From Candidatus Pyrohabitans jungbluthii (lineage in GTDB: Archaea > Hydrothermarchaeota > Hydrothermarchaeia > Hydrothermarchaeales > BMS3B), in the NCBI GenBank assembly GCA_002010065.2, contig MTMD02000005.1, positions 22,180-86,179 on the forward strand: a stretch of DNA of 64,000 nt. Reading direction: 5' to 3'. Of the stretch, positions 26,024 to 34,188 are shown one piece after another (position 1 is the stretch's first letter; each line of letters begins with the position of its first letter). The notes under the pieces were generated by a model. It did not search any database and had not been told where the DNA came from. It saw only the letters and a program-made list of their open reading frames with translations. Made by a program: the position numbers and the translations under genes.

Positions 26024-26339
26024 CATTCTCCTCGATGTCAACATCCCGAAGCGGGTGAAAAAGCTCAACCACGGTACGCGGGTGTTGCACATCGGCGATG
26101 TAGATACCCACATGAGCGACGAGGAAATCCTCCACCTATTAGCCAAGCTGCGCTGCATAATTGTCACCCATGACCGCGAGTTAGCTATGCGAGCGGCGAA
26201 GAAGCACCACGTTCTTTTTATCAAAAATTCCCTCCCGGCGGAAAATATAGTGCGCTGCCTTGAGAAGCACCGCAGGCTTTTGCGCAGGGCGAGCATCTTT
26301 TGCGAGGGGCGCGAGGATTGCGATTCGTGCCCGTCTTAA
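25956..26339 (+). CDS. DUF5615/Mut7-C-like PIN-type nuclease domain protein
   Basis: A ~127-residue protein with the DUF5615 pattern: an opening acid (IDILLDVNIP), HIGDVDTHMSDEEILHLLAK, and CIIVTHDRELAMRAAKKHHVLFI, which matches the PIN-like acidic active site. The C-terminus adds a Cys-rich end FCEGREDCDSCPS. The start is uncertain: ATG 25956 forces a 68-bp overlap with nrdG, and no later ATG, GTG or TTG precedes the conserved core. Family members are proposed toxins or RNases, but no partner antitoxin is seen. Confidence 0.7.
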   Translation: MGKRFSAEAWQNASPGGGRIVIDILLDVNIPKRVKKLNHGTRVLHIGDVDTHMSDEEILHLLAKLRCIIVTHDRELAMRAAKKHHVLFIKNSLPAENIVRCLEKHRRLLRRASIFCEGREDCDSCPS

Positions 26340-26440
26340 AACAATATGTTTCGATTGCAGAGACGCTGCTGAAATATGGTTGTGATGCCAATAGTTACAA
26401 GAAATGAGAAACACTTCAGGTGGATAGAGGAGATCACAGG

Positions 26441-26965
26441 TTATCCAAAAAACCTCTCCTCATACCTCGCCTTCGCCCTTTCAAGCTCTGCAAGTGCCTC
26501 TTCCCGGGGCTGCCAGTCCTCCACCACTATTTCTCTACCCTCCAGCTCCCGGTAGCGGGCGAAGAAGTGCTCCACCTCGCGCAGAAGGTGCGGAGGCACG
26601 TCTTCAAGCTCCGCCATGTGCTGAAGCTGCGGATCCCTAGCCGCCACCCCGAGAAGCTTGGGGTCTCGCCTTCGCTGCGCCTTTACCTCGAGCATTCCCA
26701 GAACCCGAGCCTCCACCACTATCCCAGGATAAAGCGCCTCTTGGCACAGCACCAGGATATCTAAAGGTGAGGAGTCCTCGCACCAGGTGCGAGGGATGAA
26801 GCCGTAGTTCGCTGGCGAAGCGAAAGAAGTGAAGCTCACCCGGGATAGCTTTATAACCCCAAGCTCAAAATCGTACTCGTACTTCGCCTTTGTGCCGCGG
26901 GGCACCTCTATCACAGCGAGCACATCGCCATGCTTTGGCTGCGCTTTAAGATGGAGCAGGTTCAT
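26441..26965 (-). CDS. Family I inorganic pyrophosphatase homologue with altered catalytic residues
   Basis: A 174-residue protein clearly of the family I fold (IEVPRGTKAKYEYD, SPANYGFIPRTW). By position against E. coli PPase, several key residues are kept (E20, K28, E30, Y54, D64, D69, D101, K103), but the catalytic D67 is S66 (DSSPLD instead of DGDPxD), metal ligand D97 is A96, and K142 is R139. It may be inactive, slow, or act on something else. The ATG at 26965 fits the family start and has a TATA-like ATTTATATT ~25 bp upstream. It follows egsA in the same direction. Confidence 0.85.
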   Translation of the reverse strand: MNLLHLKAQPKHGDVLAVIEVPRGTKAKYEYDFELGVIKLSRVSFTSFASPANYGFIPRTWCEDSSPLDILVLCQEALYPGIVVEARVLGMLEVKAQRRRDPKLLGVAARDPQLQHMAELEDVPPHLLREVEHFFARYRELEGREIVVEDWQPREEALAELERAKARYEERFFG

Positions 26966-26997
26966 TGAATTAGGTAGGTAGCTTTGGTAATATAAAT

Positions 26998-28089
26998 CTA
27001 CTTCGCCACCCCTGTCTTCTCTAGGCATATCTCAAAGTCCTTCTTGCTTGGGTTCTGATCCTCTAAGATGGTGTAGCGTGAGGGTCTTATGTTCTTCGCG
27101 TACATCAGCGCTTCCAGCATCTGCTTCTTTGTGAGACCTATCTCCCTAGCGGTAGTGGGGGCAAGGATCTTCTCTAGGGAGTACTTCAGAAGCTCCCAGT
27201 CACCCTCGCCATAGTAGTGCTGATGCATGTACTCCATAATTATCGTGCCTATCCCCACCTGCTCCCCGTGGGTGCCCCTCCCGTAACCCAAGTAATCTAA
27301 TGCGTGGCTGAACTTGTGGGCAGAGCCGGAGACCGGGCGAGAGGTGCCATACATGTTTATGGCGAGCCCGCCGAGGATAAGCCCCCTCACCAGAAGCTTG
27401 AGATACTTGGCGTCCCTGAAGTCCAGCTCATCTGCGCTCTTAAGCAGAAGCATCGCAGGCATGGAGGAGATACTCGCCACTATTTCGTCGTAGTCCTCGT
27501 CTATCTTCTCCACCCCGAGAAGCCAGTCCTTCACCTCCACCAAATTGGAGATCAAATCCCCATAGCCTGAGCGGAGGAGTCTGACAGGGCTGTTCCTGAT
27601 AATCTCCAGGTCGGCGATAATGGACACAGGAGAGGCGGCTTTGATTGAGATTGGCATCCCTTTCTCCTTGAAGCTCGCCAGGGGTGAAGCTATGCCGTCA
27701 TGGGCGGCGTTGGTGGGAATACTTATAAGCAGAGCGTTTGAGTGGAAGGCCACCACCTTCGCTACGTCAAGCACCTTGCCTCCGCCCACCCCTAATACGG
27801 CGTCATACTCGCCAAGGTCGCCTCTAATCTCCTGCTCAATTTTTTTCGCAGTTACCCTTGAGGCGGTTTTAACAATAAATTTCTTGGATTTACACTCGTC
27901 GCTGGTGCAGATAAGCTCCTCCACCTTCTTACCAGCGATTTCATTTGTCCTGGGTCCAGTTACAATTACCACATTTCTCAAATCATACCTGCCAACCAGC
28001 TTTGAAACATGGTTTAAGGCTTCTCTGTGTATCCTTACATCCACGGGCAGGAGTATCTGCTTGAAGTGTTTCAATATCATGGCCATCAC
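26998..28089 (-). CDS. egsA: sn-Glycerol-1-phosphate dehydrogenase
   Basis: A 363-residue NAD(P)-dependent enzyme that reduces dihydroxyacetone phosphate to G1P, the first committed step of archaeal lipid synthesis. Visible motifs are GVGGGKVLDVAK (nucleotide binding), IPTNAAHDGIASP, and metal-binding SGSAHKFSHALDYLG. It overlaps the CDP-alcohol transferase by 4 bp (ATGA), tying it to phospholipid headgroup assembly. Confidence 0.95.
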   Translation of the reverse strand: MMAMILKHFKQILLPVDVRIHREALNHVSKLVGRYDLRNVVIVTGPRTNEIAGKKVEELICTSDECKSKKFIVKTASRVTAKKIEQEIRGDLGEYDAVLGVGGGKVLDVAKVVAFHSNALLISIPTNAAHDGIASPLASFKEKGMPISIKAASPVSIIADLEIIRNSPVRLLRSGYGDLISNLVEVKDWLLGVEKIDEDYDEIVASISSMPAMLLLKSADELDFRDAKYLKLLVRGLILGGLAINMYGTSRPVSGSAHKFSHALDYLGYGRGTHGEQVGIGTIIMEYMHQHYYGEGDWELLKYSLEKILAPTTAREIGLTKKQMLEALMYAKNIRPSRYTILEDQNPSKKDFEICLEKTGVAK

Positions 28090-28652
28090 ATCTGTCTCAT
28101 TGAATAAATCATCCTGTGGAAAGCTGTAAGGAATCCGAGGGCAGCGAGGAAGACCAGGAGGTAGTACACCTCACCTATAAGCAAACCTATTATTATGGCC
28201 AGGATTCTGAAGTCCCTCGTGGCTATTCCAACTTTACATTCCGCGCCAACTGCTTCGGCCATTATCCTGGTCACGCTAACCAGGAAGGTACCCACAATCG
28301 CTAGGCTTCCAGCCAGCCAGTACTCCGCGGGGTTAAAGGCGATCAGAGCGATTATTAAAGCTGCGTCTACAAATCTGTCCAGCACCCTGTCAAGGTAAGC
28401 TCCCTTCTTTGTTACCCTGCTGGAGAGCCTCGCCAGGTCGCCGTCGGTGCAGTCCAGAATCTGAGATACCAGAAGCACCACCACGCCTGCGATTATGCTC
28501 TGAGTGGCTATAAGGTAGGCGGCGTAGAATCCCAGGAGTGTTGCTATAATAGTTACCATGTTCGGTGTCAGTGGCGTTCGCATCAGCAGCTTTGCAATGG
28601 GTATAGAAAATCGCCTGTAAATGTAGTGAGTAAGTGGATATTTCAACTCCAT
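28086..28652 (-). CDS. CDP-alcohol phosphatidyltransferase (archaetidylinositol-phosphate or DIPP synthase-like)
   Basis: A 188-residue membrane enzyme with the full motif DG-x2-AR-x8-G-x3-D-x3-D (TDGDLARLSSRVTKKGAYLD, then RVLD). It joins a CDP-activated alcohol to a second alcohol at the membrane. Its operon partner egsA supplies the lipid backbone, a divergent nucleotidyltransferase lies 168 bp away, and inositol-1-phosphate synthase is at 48.9 kb. The substrate could therefore be CDP-archaeol plus inositol-1-phosphate, or CDP-inositol for a thermoprotectant solute; sequence alone does not decide. Confidence 0.88.
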   Translation of the reverse strand: MELKYPLTHYIYRRFSIPIAKLLMRTPLTPNMVTIIATLLGFYAAYLIATQSIIAGVVVLLVSQILDCTDGDLARLSSRVTKKGAYLDRVLDRFVDAALIIALIAFNPAEYWLAGSLAIVGTFLVSVTRIMAEAVGAECKVGIATRDFRILAIIIGLLIGEVYYLLVFLAALGFLTAFHRMIYSMRQM

Positions 28653-28820
28653 TTTAAACGACCTGATAATCCCTTTTTAAGTATTTTTTATTGTAACTCA
28701 GCCTTACTGCATAAATTCCCACCAAAGGCTGATTAAGCAAATCCCACCTCTCTTTTGATAGAATTTTAATCACAAGAAATATTATTGTAGTTCAATATTG
28801 TCATTTAGAGGGGTAAAACG

Positions 28821-29573
28821 ATGAAGGCGGTTATCCTTGCAGCGGGCATGGGTAGCAGGCTTGGTGAGTTTACCAGAGATAAACCAAAGACTCTGCTGCT
28901 GGTGAGAGGCAAGCCGCTGATATTCCACATCTTGGGGAGCCTCTCCACTAATGGGATAGAAGAAGTGATAATAATAACTGGCTACGAAGATGAAAAGATT
29001 AGAGAGGAGGTGAGAGACGGCTCTGCGTGGGGACTAAAGGTAAGATACGTTAACAACCCCCGCTATGATTCAACAAACAATATCTACAGCCTTCGCCTGG
29101 CGGAGAAGGAGGTGGCATCACAGGGATTTTTGATTGTGAATTCGGACGTCTTCTTTCATCCCGAGATTTTAAGGAGGCTTCTTGAGGCTAAAAATAGTGG
29201 GATTACCCTTATGGTGGATGTTGAAAAGAGTCTGGGGGAAGAGGAGATGAAGGTAGTAGCCCGGGAGGAGCGTATTACAGATATCGGGAAGGGGCTACTC
29301 CCCAGAGATGCGGATGGGGAATATATAGGTCTTGCGCGTATTGATTCTGAGTTTACCTCCATATTTTTTGATGCTATTAAGGAAGTGCTACGCGACCAGG
29401 GGGCAGGGGTTTTCTACGAGGAGGCTTTTAAAAGACTTATAGAGAAGGGTTTCCCAATAAAATACAGCACGACCGGTGGGTATCCATGGATAGAGATTGA
29501 CACCCCACAGGACCTGAGAACTGCCGAGGCTGACATAGCACCAGAGATAGAAAAGGGGCGTGTTGACCTATAA
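28821..29573 (+). CDS. Sugar/alcohol-phosphate nucleotidyltransferase
   Basis: A 250-residue protein with the signature LAAGMGSRLGEFTRDKPKTL at the N-terminus and the acidic pair INSD (VNSDVFF) that binds metal. The segment NNPRYDSTNNIYSLRLA is typical of cytidylyltransferases such as LicC and inositol-1-phosphate cytidylyltransferase. Close divergent placement to a CDP-alcohol transferase suggests it makes the CDP-activated substrate. Substrate inferred. Confidence 0.85.
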   Translation: MKAVILAAGMGSRLGEFTRDKPKTLLLVRGKPLIFHILGSLSTNGIEEVIIITGYEDEKIREEVRDGSAWGLKVRYVNNPRYDSTNNIYSLRLAEKEVASQGFLIVNSDVFFHPEILRRLLEAKNSGITLMVDVEKSLGEEEMKVVAREERITDIGKGLLPRDADGEYIGLARIDSEFTSIFFDAIKEVLRDQGAGVFYEEAFKRLIEKGFPIKYSTTGGYPWIEIDTPQDLRTAEADIAPEIEKGRVDL

Positions 29574-29648
29574 GATTCCTATAAGGGCTAAATCTTCGAG
29601 ATACGCCCTTTCAAAGCTTTTATTATATGGACAATCAACACGATTTAC

Positions 29649-29774
29649 ATGCTGAGGAGATTTTTCATTCTTCTGCTTCTAGTAGGTGCTGTGCATGCCC
29701 AAGAAGTGCGCTTCTCTGGGTGGAGTATCATCACGAAGTTTGCGCTTAGCTTCTATAACCCTGTAAGGGGGTGA
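29649..29774 (+). pseudogene. Short secreted ORF, probable decayed paralogue of the next gene
   Basis: A 41-codon frame with an N-terminal signal peptide (RRFFILLLLVGAVHA). Its end (KFALSFYNP) resembles AEFVLSFYDP in the downstream secreted protein. After the TGA at 29772 the same frame stays open (VLSIGGDSYVVARS), aligning loosely with INVRGKEYLLIYS of that protein, and runs on into the downstream gene. A truncated duplicate with an in-frame stop is the simplest reading. TATA-like TTTTATTATAT lies about 25 bp upstream, so it may still be transcribed. The remaining ~160 bp to 29933 hold no other gene. Confidence 0.5.
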
Positions 29775-29933
29775 GTTCTCTCCATAGGCGGCGATAGTTA
29801 TGTGGTAGCGAGGAGTAAAAGCTCTATACGGCCCCACATTGTGATTTTAATCTCATTAGCAGCTGTGCATCTTCGGGATAAACAGGTAAATTTAATACTT
29901 AATAACTCCAAGTTTTACTATAGGTGGATGTTT

Positions 29934-31076
29934 ATGAGAAGAGAGATATTGGCGTTTATTCTGGTCCTTTTACCTTTTAATGCTGCAGCAGAGGAATCTC
30001 TTCTGAAGTTCTATTCCTGGGACCCTGCTACAAAGACGCCTCGCATTTTAGAGGGGGAGGAGATAGACATTTCAGGCGAACAGGGCACCTACTACTTTAT
30101 CAACCCTCCTCTTAGGGTGGATGCAAACAGGGACGGCGATACCCTGGATGAAGAAGATTATGTGCTCTACAATGCGCTGTACATTATCAACTCCTCATAC
30201 GCTGAGTTTGTGCTTAGCTTCTACGATCCCAGCGAGGCAGAGACAATAAATGTAAGGGGAAAAGAGTATCTGCTCATATACTCAAACCCATACCAGCAGC
30301 AGTTCCGCTATGCAGAGAGGTACCATTACCTCACTCTGCCCCGGAAGGGAAGTATCCTCTCTAGGGAGGCTACACCATTCCCACAGGACGCCAACCTTAA
30401 GGTCGAGTATGTTAACCCCACCGTCAGCCTGGGCAATGTGATTGGAACTCTCGCTTTCTTTGTAGGCAATAATTACCATTCCTCTGTCAGCATCTTTGAG
30501 GGAAGGTTCCCCAAGGATATAACTTCGGAGCTTAAAGACCCATTTAAGAAGTACAAGATATATGTGGTTGAGGCAGATTCTACGCACGCGAAGCTTGTCA
30601 TAGTGAAAAGGGGCGAGGAAAACGCTGTCTGGGTGAAGAATGGTGATACAGATGTGCTGGGCTACAGCAGGGTGGCGGCCTTCACCCTGAAATATGGGGG
30701 CAGAGGTGAGGGGGGACCATCACTGGGCAATGACGCCAAATACTTTATCCACTTTCGCGGCGAAGCTTTCAAGCTCACTCAGGGTTGCGTGGATATAGAG
30801 GGCACCTTATACGAGCTTTGCTACGATGGTGTGAGGAAGCTAAGCATAAGGCTCAGAGAGGAGTTTGCAGTGCCACCAGAGCCTAAGCCCGAGGAGACAC
30901 AGGCTCCAATAACAACGTCTCCACTAGAGACTACTCCAGCGCCCACCCAGCCACCAGCTACAGAAAAACCAGAAGAAGAAAAGAAAGGTGTGTGTGGACC
31001 TACTCTGCTTGCGCTGCTCGCCCTAATTCCCCTGCTCAGGCGCCCCTCATTCGCCTCTTGTACTCCTCCAGCTTAG
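29934..31076 (+). CDS. Secreted protein with CGP-CTERM-like sorting signal
   Basis: About 380 residues: N-terminal signal peptide (RREILAFILVLLPFNAAAE), a ~290-residue extracellular domain I do not recognise (contains VDANRDGDTLDEEDY, a possible Ca-binding loop), a Thr/Pro-rich linker (~residues 320-350), then GVCGPTLLALLALIPLLRR. That last part matches the CGP-CTERM anchor known from Thermococcaceae surface proteins. Unusually, 11 residues (PSFASCTPPA region) follow the basic anchor. ATG 29934 has GGTGG 7 bp upstream. The 3' end overlaps convergent purE by 41 bp. Confidence 0.8.
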   Translation: MRREILAFILVLLPFNAAAEESLLKFYSWDPATKTPRILEGEEIDISGEQGTYYFINPPLRVDANRDGDTLDEEDYVLYNALYIINSSYAEFVLSFYDPSEAETINVRGKEYLLIYSNPYQQQFRYAERYHYLTLPRKGSILSREATPFPQDANLKVEYVNPTVSLGNVIGTLAFFVGNNYHSSVSIFEGRFPKDITSELKDPFKKYKIYVVEADSTHAKLVIVKRGEENAVWVKNGDTDVLGYSRVAAFTLKYGGRGEGGPSLGNDAKYFIHFRGEAFKLTQGCVDIEGTLYELCYDGVRKLSIRLREEFAVPPEPKPEETQAPITTSPLETTPAPTQPPATEKPEEEKKGVCGPTLLALLALIPLLRRPSFASCTPPA

Positions 31077-31476
31077 CTCTGAGTTCTGAATCCTTGAGGG
31101 CAAGAATCTCAATAGCTAAGAGTGCCGCATTTTTAGCGTTGTCTATGCCCACAGTAGCAACCGGCACGCCAGGTGGTAGCTGGGCAATTGCAAGCAGCGC
31201 ATCTAAGCCGAGAAGCTTCACCTCCCGTGGTACGCCTATCACAGGCTTTATTGTGTGGCTTGCTATTACTCCGGGTAGCGCGGCGCTTAAGCCAGCGATG
31301 GCGATGAAAACCTCGCAGTCATCTCGTTCTGCAATCGCCTTAACCTTTTCCGGCGTGCGATGAGCGCTTGCTACGTGCACTTCGCAAGCAACGCCGAACT
31401 CCTTTAAGACAGCCTCAGCCTTCTCCGCGAGTTCGCGGTCAGACTCGCTTCCTATAACCACAATCACCTTGCTCAT
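31036..31476 (-). CDS. purE: PurE, N5-CAIR mutase or AIR carboxylase
   Basis: A 146-residue enzyme of purine synthesis. It has the phosphate-binding GSESD motif and the catalytic SAHRTP histidine. The second active-site loop, usually AAHLPG, reads GLSAALPGV and lacks the histidine, which resembles class II PurE enzymes that use CO2 and AIR directly. No purK is nearby, consistent with but not proof of class II. It overlaps the convergent CGP-CTERM gene by 41 bp and precedes nothing purine-related. Confidence 0.9.
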   Translation of the reverse strand: MSKVIVVIGSESDRELAEKAEAVLKEFGVACEVHVASAHRTPEKVKAIAERDDCEVFIAIAGLSAALPGVIASHTIKPVIGVPREVKLLGLDALLAIAQLPPGVPVATVGIDNAKNAALLAIEILALKDSELRAKLEEYKRRMRGA

Positions 31477-31485
31477 CTCATCACC

Positions 31486-32190
31486 TCAATAAACCTCTAA
31501 GCACGAGCCATAGTCAAGCTTTACCTCACCTTTGCACAGCGCCACTATTGCAGAGGCAACCTCCTCTGGAGAGCGCAGCTTTGAGAAGTCGTCCTCAGGG
31601 TAGAGGGAGCGGTACATCGCTGTATCCGTACCTCCTGGACAGACGGCATAAACTTTAACTTTTGGTGAGACCTCGTACGCGAGGGCTTCGGTTAAGCCAA
31701 GTACGGCGAACTTGCTGGCGCAGTAGGCGCTGAGCTCAGGGAAGCCCATCTTTCCCATGCCGGAGGAGACGTTTACTATGATGCCGCCCCTCTCCAGCAT
31801 GCCGCTGCGCAGCGCTTCGCGGCAGCACAGGAATACGCCCTTTACATTCGTCGCCATTATGTTATCAAACTCCTTCTCATCTGTATCTATTAGTCGCTTT
31901 CGTATCGCCACGCCGGCGTTGTTTATCAGTATCTCTACCCTGCCAAGCTCACTGGCGGCTGCGAACATAGCTTTAACCTGAGCAACGCTGCGAACGTCAG
32001 TGGGTACCGTCAGCGCCTCGCCGCCTTCGTGGGAGATTTCATCTGCCACGCGCTCAAGCTCGCTTCTCGTGCGCGAGGCAAGCACCACCTTGACGCCTTC
32101 CTGTGCGAGGAGCTTGGCTGTGGCAGCGCCTATCCCACGTCCTGCACCTGTGACCACTGCAACCTTTCCCTTGAGCTGCATCTTTCCCAT
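31486..32190 (-). CDS. Short-chain dehydrogenase/reductase
   Basis: A 234-residue SDR with the cofactor motif TGAGRGIGAATAKLLAQ, the NNAG motif (LINNAGVAI), catalytic Ser in VNVSSGM, and YCASK with the Tyr-Lys pair. R38 after LASRT suggests NADP(H) preference. FabG-like in appearance, but the substrate cannot be told. Transcribed ahead of purE on the same strand with a 9-bp gap, so the two may share a transcript. Confidence 0.88.
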   Translation of the reverse strand: MGKMQLKGKVAVVTGAGRGIGAATAKLLAQEGVKVVLASRTRSELERVADEISHEGGEALTVPTDVRSVAQVKAMFAAASELGRVEILINNAGVAIRKRLIDTDEKEFDNIMATNVKGVFLCCREALRSGMLERGGIIVNVSSGMGKMGFPELSAYCASKFAVLGLTEALAYEVSPKVKVYAVCPGGTDTAMYRSLYPEDDFSKLRSPEEVASAIVALCKGEVKLDYGSCLEVY

Positions 32191-32261
32191 GTTCCTTTGC
32201 AGGCCGATTTAAATAAAGGTTGTGGAAATACTTATTTATCCTCATAAGCAGAGGCAGAGGC

Positions 32262-34187
32262 ATGTTCGAGATAAAGTATAAAGACGGTGCAGGAAGAGCA
32301 GGTGTGTTCGAAGTTCATGGCAAAAAGCTGGAGACGCCTTACCTCTTCCCTGTAATAAATCCCAAGCGTCAGGTGCTTGATGTAAAGGAGATTGAGAGGC
32401 TTGGCTTTAATGGCATAATCACCAACTCCTACATAATCTACCGCGATCCTGCGCTGAGACAGCGTGCTTTAGAGCGAGGAATCCACGCTCTTATTGGCTT
32501 TGACGGTGTGGTGATGACCGACTCGGGCTCCTTCCAACTATACCAGTATGGCAGGGTTGAGGTCTCTCCCAGTGAGATAGTGCATTTCCAGGATGAGATA
32601 GGCGTGGACATAGGTGTGATTCTTGACATTCCTACACCTCCAGATGTGGGCTATGAGCGTGCGGAGCGGGAGCTTGAGGAGACACTGACCCGTGCCAAGG
32701 AGGCGGCTAGGCTTAGCAGAAAAATGCTCCTCGCAGGCACAGTGCAGGGCTCCACCTATGCTGAGCTAAGGGAGCGCGCAGCTTCAGGAATAGCAGCGCT
32801 GGGTTTCGACGTGCATGCAATAGGGGGCGTGGTTCCCCTCATGGAGGAGTACCGCTTCGCCGACCTCGCAAGGGTAATCCTCCATGCGAAGCTTAAGCTG
32901 GGGCATGCGAAGCCGGTGCATCTATTTGGTGCTGGGCATCCCATAGTATTTGCCTTCGCCTCGCTCTTGGGATGCGACCTCTTTGACAGCGCCTCCTATG
33001 CCCTCTACGCCAGGGATGGGCGCTACATCACCGCGAGGGGTACGTATAAGCTTGAGGAGCTTCACGAACTTCCCTGCTCGTGTGAGGTTTGTGCAGAGCA
33101 CTCTGCAAGGGAGCTTAAGGGCTTAGAGGCAGAAGAACGCGAACAGCTGCTGGCGAAGCACAACCTCATCGCCTGCCTGGAGGAGATAAAACGCGTGAGG
33201 CAGGCGATATACGAGGGCTCGCTGTGGGAGCTTGTGGAGCAGCGAGCGAGGGCGCATCCAGCATTGCTCGAGGCGCTGCGTGTCCTTAAGGGCTATTCGC
33301 CCCAGCTTGAACGCCTGGAGCCCGTGACAAAGCGCTCAGCCTTTTTCTACTCAGGCATGGAATCACTCTCGCGTCCGGCAGTGGCGAGGCACATTGAGAG
33401 GCTTTCCTGGATTGAGCGCGTGGGTAAAGAGCTTGTGCTTTTGCCCGACTGCGAGAAGCCGTACTCGCGCACCTATCGCTTGGCGAGCAGTGAGCGCTAC
33501 CACGTATGCATAGCCTCGCCGGTCTTTGGGATAATCCCCCTGGAGATTGAGGAGACGTACCCCTTAACCCAGCATGAGGGTGTTGCTACGCTTGACAGGG
33601 AGCAGCTAGCCTTCATGCGTCGTGTTATAGCTGAGTACGCTCAGCGTTTTACAAAGGTGCATTACCACACTAGCTTGGAATTTCTGGGCATCGAAGGCGA
33701 AGCTTTCGACGAAGTTTCGCAATTTCGCTTTGCTGGCGGGGAGGAGCTTAAGCTGCGAGCCCTCGCTGATTACCAGCTTGGCAAGGGCGCGGGCGAGGTG
33801 CTATTCGCTGGCGCCAGGGCAGAGTACTCCAGGCGTACCGGCAGAATAAGGCGCGCTTTTGTTGATGGCGAACTAGTAGCGACGCTGCGCGCCAGCGACG
33901 GTATAGTTGTGCCGACCATAGCTGGAGCAGAGCGCCTGCTTCGCCTTCGCTACCCGCGATGCCGTGTCGTCGTTGCAGAAGAAGCCAGGCAATTCGCAAA
34001 AGAGGGTAAGAGCGTTTTTGCGAAGTTCGTTGTAGATTGCGACCCCGAGATAAGGGCTATGCAGGAAGTTGTTGTGGTGGATGAAAGCGATGAGCTTTTA
34101 GCCACGGGCACATCGCTGCTGAGCGCCGAGGAAATGCTGGAGTTTGAGCGTGGGATAGCTGTAAAGCCGAGGCACAGGAGGCGTTAG
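32262..34187 (+). CDS. tgtA: Archaeosine tRNA-guanine transglycosylase
   Basis: About 641 residues. The N-terminal TGT barrel contains TDSGSFQLYQYG with the catalytic acid, a second DIPTPPD loop, and the zinc site CSCEVC plus H. The C-terminal half ends in a PUA domain (TIAGAERLLRLRYPRCRV onward) that holds the tRNA. It swaps guanine 15 in the tRNA D-loop for preQ0 on the way to archaeosine. ATG 32262 is chosen: a TATA-like ACTTATTTATC lies ~25 bp upstream and the family N-terminus begins there. First gene of a four-gene run. Confidence 0.94.
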   Translation: MFEIKYKDGAGRAGVFEVHGKKLETPYLFPVINPKRQVLDVKEIERLGFNGIITNSYIIYRDPALRQRALERGIHALIGFDGVVMTDSGSFQLYQYGRVEVSPSEIVHFQDEIGVDIGVILDIPTPPDVGYERAERELEETLTRAKEAARLSRKMLLAGTVQGSTYAELRERAASGIAALGFDVHAIGGVVPLMEEYRFADLARVILHAKLKLGHAKPVHLFGAGHPIVFAFASLLGCDLFDSASYALYARDGRYITARGTYKLEELHELPCSCEVCAEHSARELKGLEAEEREQLLAKHNLIACLEEIKRVRQAIYEGSLWELVEQRARAHPALLEALRVLKGYSPQLERLEPVTKRSAFFYSGMESLSRPAVARHIERLSWIERVGKELVLLPDCEKPYSRTYRLASSERYHVCIASPVFGIIPLEIEETYPLTQHEGVATLDREQLAFMRRVIAEYAQRFTKVHYHTSLEFLGIEGEAFDEVSQFRFAGGEELKLRALADYQLGKGAGEVLFAGARAEYSRRTGRIRRAFVDGELVATLRASDGIVVPTIAGAERLLRLRYPRCRVVVAEEARQFAKEGKSVFAKFVVDCDPEIRAMQEVVVVDESDELLATGTSLLSAEEMLEFERGIAVKPRHRRR

Positions 34188-34188
34188 C

